DNA of 64,000 nt from the NCBI GenBank assembly GCA_018894105.1, contig CM032128.1, forward strand, positions 13,497,001 to 13,561,000. The letters are read 5' to 3'. Origin of the DNA: Jacaranda mimosifolia (Eukaryota > Streptophyta > Magnoliopsida > Lamiales > Bignoniaceae). Under the pieces are notes generated by a model that did not search any database, was not told the DNA's origin, and saw only the letters and a program-made list of their open reading frames with translations. The position numbers were made by a program, and so were the translations under genes. Every line of letters starts with the position of its first letter. The stretch's first letter is position 1. Shown piece by piece: positions 21,266-30,319 of the stretch.

Positions 21266-23408
21266 TGTTGGAATAGTGCCCCATAGCTAAGTAGATTAGC
21301 ATGAAAACTATTTCACTTATGATACAATATTGATTGAATAATATTCTTATAAAAATGACCATCTTCATCTTATGCTTATTTTACTTCACTAGCATTTAGT
21401 TGAAGCCCCTAAATCACATATGGCTATGGGACTTGGTCACACACTGGGTGGTGATCATGAAATAAGTCTCTACGATCGTGATTTTAAATAAATCAAGGAG
21501 TTGGATATTGCTCCATTTCATGAGCAATCCATATTATACATGGATGCATATTAGTAGATGCTTGCTAGAGAACAACTTCACTAAAGATCCGCATGGAAAA
21601 TCCCCTAGATAGCCAGAGTGGCAAGTTGATAGTGGCAAGTTCTCCAACTTACGCTAGTGCATATAATTAGTCCTTTGACCTGAGGATCCATGGTAGCTTT
21701 GTGTTTAGGTCCTAATGCTTTGACTCTTCACCGACCATGGAGCAAATCATCTGGGTTGAGATTGGGTATGAGCTACTTAAGCATAGAAGTTTGTGAGATC
21801 CAAGATAGGACCCATCTTCTCGTTGTTGTGAAGGACAAGTATATCTCCTATGTATTCTATCGATTCCATGAAATCATTGCGCAAGGTAGTATGATAATTA
21901 GGAAAATGAGTTTTTCAAAGATAAGGTCATAAAGGGGAATCGAACATTAGAATTACAACATAGTTATCGAGGCTATTGAGGAGCCGACAAATATCTTACA
22001 CTAGGCCTCTTCTCAAAGATAGGAGATAAAAGGACCATAGTTTGCATGGTAAGCATAGAGTTAGAATGGTTCATCGAGAGATATTCATTCATCAAATTAG
22101 TTGGGCTCCATGGGTTTGTAGCTAGACATCAAATATGGAGATTGTATACTATTTGATTAATGGAGATTAATTGAAAGGGTTAATAGTTTAAAGGAGTTTA
22201 AACTAATGTGAATATTTTAATATTCAAAATATCACAATGAGTTGTGAGCCCATGTCCAATGAATGGATGAACCTAATGGGGCACACATAAAAGCCTAAAG
22301 GAAGTTCTTCCTTGATGGGAGGAATTTTCTAAGGAGTTAGAAAATTCTATCTAGGCGTTTCGGAGAGAAAATGATTGACTATGTTTTTGGTCATCTTGGC
22401 TTGATTAATTTAATTGTTAAATTTATCAAAATAATTTAAAGAGTTAAATTAGACCAATTAAATTAAGAAATTAATCTAATTGGTGCTATGTGACTATTAA
22501 TTAGTCAAGTTAACTTAAAGAGTTAAGTTAATTCACTTAAGAAGTTAATTCAAATCAATTAATTAAATTAAAGAGCTAATTTAATTAAAATAAGAATTTG
22601 GATTTTGGAGGAAAAATCAAATGGAGGAGTTCATTTAAATTTAATTAGAATTAATTTGCATTACATTTCATAAGATGAAATATAGATGCTAATTAAATGC
22701 AAATGCATGTGAAATTCAAATTCACATGCAAGTTGGCAAGTTGGCCAACAAGCATGGGAGGTGTGATGCCAACTTGCATCACGCTCTCATCTCCCTCGAT
22801 AAATACCAAGTGGCCAGCCATGTGATGGTCTCCCAATTGATTCCCTTATTTCCCTCCAAAAGTGTGATATTCACGTGTTGAAGATTCACACTCACTAAAA
22901 TACTCTCCCTCTCCAATTCCTCTCCAAACGCCACTCTCTCACCTTTATCCTCAAGTTATCTTGTAGATTTGAGGCTGATCTAGAGCCTCCTTGGGTGTGT
23001 GGACTAATTCATTGGAGGTCCAACACTTGGGCTACCTGGTGCTCCTTGGTGAACCGTTGTTGTTCAGTTGTTTGTGTGGTAGATCTGAAGGATCTAAGAG
23101 GTTTTGATTTGCACAAAAATTTTGGCAGCTTCTACCTTGGTGTGTGATGGGGTTCTCTGCCAATTTTGATGATTTTTGGAGTTGTGGAAGGCCTTCAATT
23201 GTTGATCGCTTCTACTGTGTGGGAATTGTTCCAATAAAGTGTTCCTGGGAGTGTTTCTCCTGTTGCCTTTGGATTTAGCTTAAAAGGTAAATTTTCTAGA
23301 CTTAATTCCTTATTATAAGCATGATTAGATCCTTGGAGTAGAGTGGTTAAGTTATATTTAGTCTTTTATGGTTTTATATTATGGATCCTTAACCTACTCC
23401 TACTTTCA
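21266..23408 (+). repeat. 3' LTR of outer copia element
   Basis: A 2143-bp partner of 1825-4042, starting TGTTGGAATAGTGCCCC and ending CTACTTTCA, followed by the TGGCT duplication. It lacks about 70 bp present in the 5' LTR (after GATTTTAAATA near 21,490). The TATA box has mutated to GATAAATA near 22,797. The short ORF at 21690-21932 is not a gene. Confidence 0.92.
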
Positions 23409-23413
23409 TGGCT

Positions 23414-23878
23414 CCTGGCGAACTACTCCACCACTTCCCCGCAGATCAACAACCCCACACAATTATATGTTATTTGCATAAAAAAATTCAAGAAATGGAA
23501 AGTATTTTAAAATGGTATGAATTTGACGGAGAATTGTAGAATTTATGTTACTTCATATATAAAGTTAGGTTAGGCTAAGAATATAGGCATAAAATAAAAA
23601 AATAAAATATACAAATAAATCAATCCAATAAAAATTATTAAGATGCTACAAAACTTCTTTTGAGTACATTACAGACTAAAATGATAAAGGCTTTTATATT
23701 AATTTGTTTAAAGATGTTAAAATTTTAAAATAATAGCACATTGATGATACATGTGATTGAAAGTAAATTTTGAAATAATAACTACATCATCATACATTTT
23801 AATATTTAGTTTTGGTAAATTTGAAAGTGATTTAACTTTCAAAATATATGTTTGTTTAAATACTAAATATATTATATT
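23414..23878. other. AT-rich spacer, no gene seen
   Basis: Sequence between the outer copia element and the CACTA element. It is AT-rich and no gene, repeat pair or RNA was recognised. It is presumably the ancient insertion-site DNA shared by the elements on both sides. Confidence 0.6.
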
Positions 23879-23916
23879 CTACACTATAAAAAAATATAAT
23901 ATTATGACAAAGTGAC

Positions 23917-24542
23917 TGACGAGGTTACTTTTAGTGTGATGAGCCTCTAGGTCTCGAACCAGGTGGTACTTCGACCTGAAAGATGTTTTATATGGATGTT
24001 GGGTGGAACCTGAAGCTAAGGAGCAAACGTCAGACTAGCCGAGAGGGTCCTTGACTAAGACCCTCCGAAGATTAAGTCAGTAAATTGACTTGAATATGTT
24101 TGGGTAGAGTAACAGTTCAAAAAGTATGTGTGCGCTTATTGTTATATCAGGATGAAGGGGTATTTATATTGTTTGCCTATGGAAAAAAAGATTAATTTTG
24201 CTTTGAAGTGCTTCATATATTGTTCTCATAGGTAGGGACAGCTTAGGTTTTTTCAACCTAACCCGCATGCTCAACACTTGTTTAGTTGAATGGAGGCAAC
24301 GGCATTGATGGCGAAGGTGATGCACCATCACACCAATTAATGCGAACAGACTGGTGGTTGGAAAGCATTTAAAATGGATGTGATAGGTGGCAGGGACTGG
24401 CATTATCCGCCATTAATGCTTCTTCTACGCTTATGCTGACTTCCAGGTTGTCAAACTCAACCCTTATGGTAGAGTAAGGCCTTAGGCTATAGAAGTTAGG
24501 TCTATTTTGGGCTTATTGGGCCTATTGGGCTAACCCATATCA
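23917..24542 (-). repeat. 3' LTR of gypsy element
   Basis: A 626-bp LTR, minus strand start TGATATGGGTTAGCCC at 24542 and end ...CTCGTCA at 23917. A TATA box on the minus strand (complement of TATTTATA) is at about 24161-24168. It pairs with 28600-29271 and is about 46 bp shorter owing to a deletion of a CCATTAATGC-containing segment. By eye about one in nine bases differs, mainly transitions. Confidence 0.9.
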
Positions 24543-24562
24543 TGAGTCCCTCCACTCCAAAA
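24543..24562 (-). other. Polypurine tract of gypsy element
   Basis: On the minus strand the sequence abutting the 3' LTR is TTTTGGAGTGGAGGGACTCA, a purine-rich tract at the position expected for plus-strand priming. Confidence 0.75.
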
Positions 24563-24759
24563 TCCAACCCTAGCGAGGTCGGAGTTTGGAGTAGTTTACT
24601 AAATATGTAGCGGGAAAAATTATTTTGAATCTCGACTATAGGGATGAAGGTGGGAGCCGTTTTAGGCTATTACTTGAATATTGATGCATGGGTAACTGAC
24701 AGTTATGCATTTATTAGCCGGCTTACTGATTATTTTAATCGTTAAAATTTTAGCTTGTC

Positions 24760-24767
24760 TATAAATA
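24760..24767 (+). promoter_or_regulatory. Candidate TATA box of the antisense ORF
   Basis: TATAAATA lies on the + strand inside the gypsy element, about 170 bp upstream of the first ATG (24936) of the antisense ORF, after a GC-poor stretch. It is not within an LTR, so it could drive a separate internal transcript opposite to gag-pol. This is sequence-based inference only. Confidence 0.5.
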
Positions 24768-24935
24768 GCAAATTTTCACCGCTCATTTTCATTTTTACCA
24801 CAATACTTTGAGGTCGAAAAATGAAGATTTTTGGTCGATCTTTGAGCAAATTTGAGCTTTTATTCTCTACACACATCTTTCGTAAGTGCTCTTTTCCTAC
24901 ATTTTAAAAGTTTGGTAGCTATATCTTCTATCAAT

Positions 24936-25715
24936 ATGTCGAGTTTTAGTTCTGATTCTGAGGCTACACTTTTGGCAGATGTCTCAAATAGCGGGATGGA
25001 GTCGAGTGAATCCTCTAGCGGGAGGTCAGGTACTCTTAGACAATTGGAATTAGGTGTATGCGAGGGAATATTGGGAATAGGTGAGGGGATGGGACCTTTC
25101 AATCCTTTAGTCGATGAAGTATGACCCTCTGGGCATAGTGTTGATAAGGCGGGGCCGTCAGAACATGTGGTCGAAGGGAACGATAAGCCTTTAAAGGAGG
25201 CAGATGAACCTCCAAGTTCAAAGGGTAGGTTATTTATGATGACCCATTACAACAATATCGTGTCGAAAGTATCATTGAATGACCTTAAGTCGATTATGGG
25301 GAAACATCATATTCCCAATGAATTTGAGCTAATTAAACTGAGACAGCAGATAGAGTGCACATTCCTCCAGAGGGGTGCATAACCATTTTTGAAGATGCAA
25401 TGAAGTGTGGATTTAGGTTCTCCCTAGGCGACCCAATAGTCAACCTACTGAGAAATCTTCATGTCTACATAACCCAGTACCCAATTGCTTCGCCCTAATG
25501 CATAGTTTTGTCATTTTAAAGAGTATTCTCGATGAAGCTCGGGCCAAATTTTGTCATTTATTCCACTTATTGATGTCCAATAAGTCATGTAAATCGGGTT
25601 TGGTTGGGGAGTCTGGGTTTTATTACTTGATGACGCAACCTCATAGAAAAGTATTTAGAACTTTGTCCTCATCACATGGTCAAAAATGGAAAGAAAGATA
25701 CTTTTATGTCTGACC
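24936..25715 (+). pseudogene. Antisense ORF of gypsy element, 'putative gypsy type transposon' (PF04195-like), broken
   Basis: A plus-strand coding remnant opposite to gag-pol. It starts MSSFSSDSEATLL (24936), runs through an acidic Ser-rich N-terminus, has a TGA at 25123, continues in the same frame with ...KGRLFMMTHYNNIVSKVSLN... to 25380, then shifts frame into a segment containing FEDAMKCGFRFSLGDPIVN and NLHVYITQYPIASP (25384-25497). A further shift leads to KSGLVGESGFYYLM...SSSHGQKWKERYFYV at 25498-25713. The succession of a (F)EDAL-x-x-GFRFPL-like helix, an L..L..Y.I...Q..P region and a terminal W-K-x-R-F-F-F-V motif matches the plant Transposase_28 family, whose biochemical role is unknown. 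Two stops and two frameshifts make this copy non-functional. The match to the family is from memory of motifs, not a search. Confidence 0.7.
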
Positions 25716-26250
25716 TTTTGCTAGGGTTGGTTTTATTTTGAACATGAAGTTGACCAGTCTTTAATATGTTGCACCAGCATTTTTTAATCCGAATAGCATG
25801 ACTAGGAAACAATACACACCATCCGAAACCACAAAAGAAGTTTTATACCTATCTTCGGGCACCATAAAAATTTGGTAGTAACCTTGAAAAGCATCTATCA
25901 TGCTCAGGAGGTCACATTCTAAAGTTAAATCTACTAACAAATCTATACAAAGTTGACGATATAGGTCGTTAGGGCATGCTTTATTAAGATCAGTAAAATC
26001 ATTATACATTCTCCATTTGCCCTCATTTTTTGGGACCAGGACTACATTACACAATCAAGTGGGATATTGTATTTCAACCATGTAGCCCGCCTCTAACAAT
26101 CTGTTGACCTCCACCTCGATGATTTAAGTCCTTCCTGCATTGAAGGTTCTTGTTTTTTATCTCACTAATTTGACAGATGGATCAACATTAACTCGATAAG
26201 CAATGACCTGGGGGTCGATGCCTTGGAGATCAGTTGCCCTCCAAGCAAAA
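25716..26250 (-). pseudogene. Truncated gypsy reverse transcriptase
   Basis: RVT_1 domain of Ty3/gypsy type on the minus strand. Upstream part (26250-26055): GIDPQVIAYRVNVDPS, EVNRLLEAGYMVEIQYP, with three in-frame stops (two TAA, one TGA replacing the Trp of the P-D-W-L motif). Downstream part (26054-25761): NVVLVPKNEGKWRMYNDFTD, LNKACPNDLY, LLSMIDAFQGYYQI, KTSFVVSDGVYCFLVMLFGL, KNAGATY. The catalytic Y-x-D-D box, RNase H and integrase are absent: the sequence breaks off just after ATY and joins the antisense-ORF block, indicating a deletion junction about 25,715-25,760. Confidence 0.88.
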
Positions 26251-26460
26251 ACATCAATATTTCTCTTGAGGAAATCGATGAGCATGCATTCCATATTGGG
26301 TTCCAGGCTTGTTCCTATCTTTGTCGTCTTATCTGGGTTATTGGGGTTGAGTTCTACTATTTTGAATTCTTCAATGGGTTTGAACCGAGTGTCATCCTTT
26401 TTTTCTTCTTGCTGGCCTGTCCCTCCTTAGGTTCCATTACGAGGATGTCCCCTGAAGGTT
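26251..26460 (-). pseudogene. Protease-RT linker of gypsy element
   Basis: Minus-strand sequence between the protease and RT segments of the gypsy element. The plus-strand frames here (26203-26474) are not convincing. No distinct domain is recognised; by position it is the pol linker preceding the G-I-D-P motif at the start of RT. Confidence 0.5.
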
Positions 26461-26910
26461 TCAGTGTAGGTTGAGGTTTTGGGCATTAGCCTCGACAGAA
26501 ATGGTATAACACCACCACGCTTCTATTATATTACAGAACATCTCACTGGTTTCTGCTGCAATTAGGAATTTAACCTTCATATGATAAGTAGATAGAATTG
26601 CTTGAAAATTATTTAGCACTAGTTTTCCAATGATGGCGTTGTGGGCAAAGGGTGCGTCAATGACAAAAATGTTGATCATAAGGGTGCATCTTTTGGGAGC
26701 CTTTCCAAAAGAGGTAGTCAAATTGATAGATCTGACTAGCACAATCTCTAATCCCCCAAATCCGACCATGGGTGTTCTAATAGGATCAAATTTCAGCTTC
26801 CCCAATTTCATTCTGTCTAGTGTGGACAAAAAGATCATGTTCACTGAACTTCCATTATACACCAAAACCTTCCTAACTTTGAAGTTTGCAATTTCCATGG
26901 AAACCACCAA
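26461..26910 (-). pseudogene. Gypsy aspartic protease with lost catalytic Asp
   Basis: A 149-codon open stretch on the minus strand, retropepsin-like. It carries the flap and core elements KVRKVLVYNGSSVNMIFLST, FDPIRTPMVGFGG, and APFAHNAIIGKLVLNNFQAI with STYHMKVKF after it. The active-site motif in this family is V-D-x-G-S-S; here it is V-Y-N-G-S-S, with Asp changed to Tyr (GAT to TAT type). The protease would therefore be dead even though this segment is open. Retropepsins cleave the Gag-Pol polyprotein. Confidence 0.88.
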
Positions 26911-27409
26911 TGGGCAGTCTAAGTTGCTTCCTACACCTTGACCTCATAAGTGAGAGAGATCAGAATCTGAGAAAGATGTGGGTTTGGAGCTTGTGGAAAG
27001 CTGGTAGACTGGCCAAGTCTGCACCGACCTATTAAACTCATGACATCTCTGTACCTGCTATCTTGCTAACTTAGAGTCCCCCTTTGTTGTTCCTTCTATA
27101 ATTGTGTCAATCACACCTCTCAAGGGGGAACGGTCTTCCTCAACCTTCTATTTTCCTTTATCATCTCATCTTGGGCTAACTGACCATTCTTTTCAGGGAG
27201 TGTGGTCCGTTTGAGCCATCATTTGTAAGGTTTTCTAGTTGATATATTTTTTAAGGTGGCCCTATCTAATAAAGCACTCAATTTCATCTTGGAGGTTGAA
27301 GCAATCCTCCATGTCATGTCCTTTTTGCCGATGAAATGACAATATTTTATAGATTTTTTCATGGCCTCTGTCTCATTAAGTTGCTCGGTCTTTTAAAGAG
27401 GTTGTTATG
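26911..27409 (-). pseudogene. Decayed gag-protease junction of gypsy element
   Basis: Minus-strand sequence linking gag to protease. No clear open frame. A short cysteine-containing stretch near 27,290-27,340, complementary to CATGTCATGTCCTTTTTGCC, looks like the C-x-x-H-K-x-x-GH-D-M-E-D-C gag nucleocapsid zinc region of Tat-type elements. Stops intervene. Confidence 0.5.
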
Positions 27410-28150
27410 CTATATAGCGAACAAAACCTCTTTCCTGGGAGTATTCAGTGGTGCGTAATTATGAAAACGCTTGATAGGAGATCGATGACTATTCTTCTGG
27501 TGTCTATCATCCTTCTCCTCGCCTTTCTTCTTATCGGATTCTCCTCCACCAAATTTCATCTTATTTATTTTCTCTTGTGTCATATATCTTTCCGCTAGGT
27601 CAAAGAGTTCTTCCATTGTACGTGGTCATTCCCTGACTAAAGCGTTAGCACATTCCTTATGCCTAAGACCCAAAAGCGGACATCAATCGAGAATTCAATT
27701 CTAGGGTTATCAATTTTTAAAATTTCAGCATTGAATCTGGAGAAGAAATCTATTAAAGATTCACCTTCATTTTGTTTAACAGCGTAGAGGTGAGTATGTG
27801 GCAGTTTTGGCTTTCTGTTGCTAGCGAACTGGTGCAAGAATTTATCACAGAGTTGATCATAAGAGAATATGGATGCGGGCTCGAGTTTGACAAACCATTC
27901 CAACGCTATTCCCTGAAATGTGGTGATCAATAGCTTCTCATGTATGTGGTCGCTATAGCCATGCAATTGCATCATATGCTCAAATTGCTAAAGATGCTCA
28001 TTAGGGTTTGTGGATCCCTCATAGCAAGGTAGTCCTGTGGGGATCTTCGCATCGATCGCAACGCGCTTATCAATAATTTCTTGAATAAAAAGAGATTCTC
28101 GCTCGTGTCGAAATATGGGAACATTATCAAATTACGTCCGCTCTATATTT
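27410..28150 (-). pseudogene. Gypsy gag (retrotrans_gag domain), frameshifted
   Basis: Two open pieces on the minus strand. The N-terminal piece (27975-27637) reads MMQLHGYSDHIHEKLLITTF, ALEWFVKLEPASIFSYDQL, FASNRKPKLPHTHLYAVKQN, EGESLIDFFSRFNAEIL; this is the W-F-x-x-L-x-x-x-S-I core and the K-Q-x-x-x-E-S-L-x-x-F-x-x-R-F-N signature of retrotrans_gag. A few bases beyond is a stop, then a second piece (27616-27410) with MEELFDLAERYMTQEKINK and a Lys/Glu-rich tail. Upstream sequence to about 28,150 encodes the expected LPCYEGSTNPNEHL-type start before a stop. Gag packages element RNA. Confidence 0.85.
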
Positions 28151-28581
28151 CTCCTTGAAAGTTCCTTTAGCCTCTTATTGAGCTACTGAACTTGGTGTGA
28201 GACTTCATCCCATTTATCTCTATAAGCTCTGGACATATCTCAACTAGGATGTGGTTTGTGGTGCTCGACCCACTATGCTACTGGGCTCGATTAGATAGAA
28301 CGTAGTCGTCTACTGAATCTGCCACCTCTTCGCATGGGTGGTAGCGAGGCTCATCGCAGGAAAAATGCCTGGGGCTTAGGTAGAAATTTGGTCACTAATC
28401 ATTTGCATGAGTTGAGGTATAGTTAGTGTGACCACCTGCTTAGGTTGAGAGCTGGGGTCTTCTGCTTACTGATCGGACTGATCTTGCGGTAGTGGTGGAG
28501 TGGTGGTGGTGAGCGACGGTCACTCTACCTCTTGAAAATGGTTTGCCTGTTGTTGACCATTTTTGGCTGTGTGTTCTGTTT

Positions 28582-28599
28582 CCCATAGACAACGCCAAA
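28582..28599 (-). other. Primer binding site of gypsy element
   Basis: Immediately inside the 5' LTR (minus strand) the sequence is TTTGGCGTTGTCTATGGG. It resembles the TTTGGCGCCGTTGTCGGGG-type primer site common in plant gypsy elements, with a small deletion and transitions. The matching tRNA was not determined. Confidence 0.7.
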
Positions 28600-29271
28600 T
28601 GATGAGATTATTTTTAGTGTGATAAGCCTCTAGGTCTCAACCTGGGTGGTACTTCGACCCAAAAGATGTTTTATATGGACATTGGGTGGAACCTACAGCT
28701 AAGGAGCAAACATCAGGCTAGCCGAGAGGGTCCTCGGCTAAGAACCTCCGAAGATTAAATCAGTAAATTGACCTGAATGTGTTTGGGCAGAGTAACAGTT
28801 CAAAGAGTATGTGTGTGCTTACTATTATATCAGGATGAAGGAGTATTTATAGTATTTGCCTATGGATAAAAAGACAAATTTCGCCTTGAAGTGCTTCATA
28901 TACTGTTCTCATAGATAGGGACAGTTCAGGTCTTTTTGACCTAACCCCAAGCTCCACACATGTCCAGTTGAATGGAGGGGGAAACCTTACCGCCATTAAT
29001 GCGGAGGCAATGACATTGATGGCGAAGGTGATGCGCCAGCACACCAATTAATGTCGACATATTGGTGGTTGGGATGTGTTTAATGTCGATGCAATGAGTG
29101 GTAGGGACTAGCATTATCTGCCATTAATGCTTCTGTCGTGCTTATGCTGACCTCCAGGTCGTCAAACTCGACCCTTGTGATCGAGTAAGACCTTGGGCTA
29201 CGAAAGTTGGGTCCGTTTTGGGCTTGTTGGGCCTGATGGCCTTGTTGGACCTATTGGGCTGACCCATATCA
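28600..29271 (-). repeat. 5' LTR of gypsy element
   Basis: A 672-bp partner of 23917-24542. On the minus strand it starts TGATATGGGTCAGCCC at 29271 and ends CTCATCA at 28600. A TATA-like box is near 28,843-28,850 (minus). It is followed on the outside by GTGAC, the target duplication. Confidence 0.9.
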
Positions 29272-29703
29272 GTGACAATATAAAAGTTGCCACTAATAAC
29301 ATATATTAATTGACAATAGTTTTTATGTTGTCAATAATAATATTTGTTTAAATAATAATACTTTTTGTGTTATCACAATATGACTTAAGAGTGAAAAAAA
29401 TTAATAGTTTTAAGTTGTTGCTATTAACAATTAGTGACACCCCTATAGTGATAATTCTATAATAATAAAAATCATCATTATAATTTGTGACAAGATTTTT
29501 GTTGTTATAAAGTTGTCACCATAGGTGTCACTAATTGTCAATAGTATAATTTAAATACTATTCTTGTCACTATTTAGTTTGTAAAAATTATGAAGGTGTG
29601 ACAAAATAAAATTATTTGTTACTTAATACGTATAATTAATGATAATTTTTGTATTGTCACTTACTATTTTATCATTAATTTTTTTCTATTTTTTTTAGTG
29701 CTA

Positions 29704-30283
29704 GTTAATCAAATACGAAAAAAGAGTTTAATTGCATAGAGTAAATAAAAATTTGTTGAGTTTTGTTAAACCTAAAATTTAATATACTATACACACAAAA
29801 TATATGTTGATGTTAAATGCTAATTAAATATTAAAATTACCTTAAAAAAAAAGAGCAGTATCTAAGAAGAAGAAGAAGAAAAACAATCCAATAAACTAGG
29901 TGTAATACGTCATACTAAAAATACTTGATGGATCTTAAACTTCTGTCGGGAGTGGGATACAACATGAAAAGATGGTTTGAATTAATGAAACTTTGTGACT
30001 GAAAGCGACCGTAGTCAACAAAAAGTAATTGACCATGATTAATTAATAAGGTTGATAAAGGGTTCGAACATGTTGTGAAGGGTTGGACCGTCGTACTATG
30101 AATTTGAAATTATAGCAGTTGTGTGGGGCACATGGGGTGGGTCCGCCATCTCATGTGGGCCACCAAATGCTTATATTCTCAATTCACATGCCCCATCCTC
30201 TCACCTCACCAAATGCTTCTCTACTCAAATTTTATGTGCAAGTACTTAGAATTTTATTATTAGTAATACAAAATATAATCTCA

Positions 30284-30319
<36 letters not shown>

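Larger units (their letters stand above)
1825..23408 (+). mobile_element. Outer Ty1/copia retrotransposon, full length, nested host of three insertions
   Basis: A complete but dead copia element. LTRs at 1825-4042 and 21266-23408 begin TGTTGGAATAGTGCC and end CTACTTTCA. The 5-bp target duplication TGGCT is perfect (1820-1824 and 23409-23413), which proves that these two LTRs belong to one insertion despite lying 21.6 kb apart. The gene order gag, protease, integrase, RT, RNase H is readable in + orientation in pieces. It is interrupted by a solo LTR (7001-7769), a hAT MITE (8170-8808) and an inverted full-length copia (10325-20415). Removing these leaves about 10.07 kb. The long LTRs and RT/RNase H sequence suggest the Tork/Angela/TAR part of the copia tree (inference). 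Many stops and frameshifts rule out autonomous activity. Confidence 0.93.
23917..29271 (-). mobile_element. Ty3/gypsy retrotransposon, internally deleted, with antisense ORF (Tat-like)
   Basis: LTRs are at 28600-29271 (5') and 23917-24542 (3') on the minus strand, with a perfect 5-bp target duplication GTGAC (23912-23916 and 29272-29276). The primer site and polypurine tract are at the expected positions. Minus-strand coding remnants are gag (28150-27410), protease (26910-26461) and the first half of RT (26250-25761). RNase H, integrase and the rest of RT are missing. Instead the sequence joins a plus-strand ORF (24936-25715). A gag-pro-RT gypsy element with an antisense ORF near the 3' LTR recalls the Tat/Grande group; that placement is inference. 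Size 5355 bp, much shorter than intact Tat elements. Confidence 0.9.
23882..29700. mobile_element. CACTA-type MITE split by a Ty3/gypsy element
   Basis: The left end is CACTATAAAAAAATA (23882) and the right end reads TATTTTTTTTAGTG (to 29700), that is CACTA termini with A-rich TIRs. A 3-bp duplication CTA flanks it (23879-23881 and 29701-29703), the CACTA signature. Removing the gypsy element and one GTGAC copy leaves about 459 bp with alternating GTGACAA/TTGTCAC motifs that form subterminal inverted repeats. No transposase. A related truncated copy lies at 32450-32828. Confidence 0.8.
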
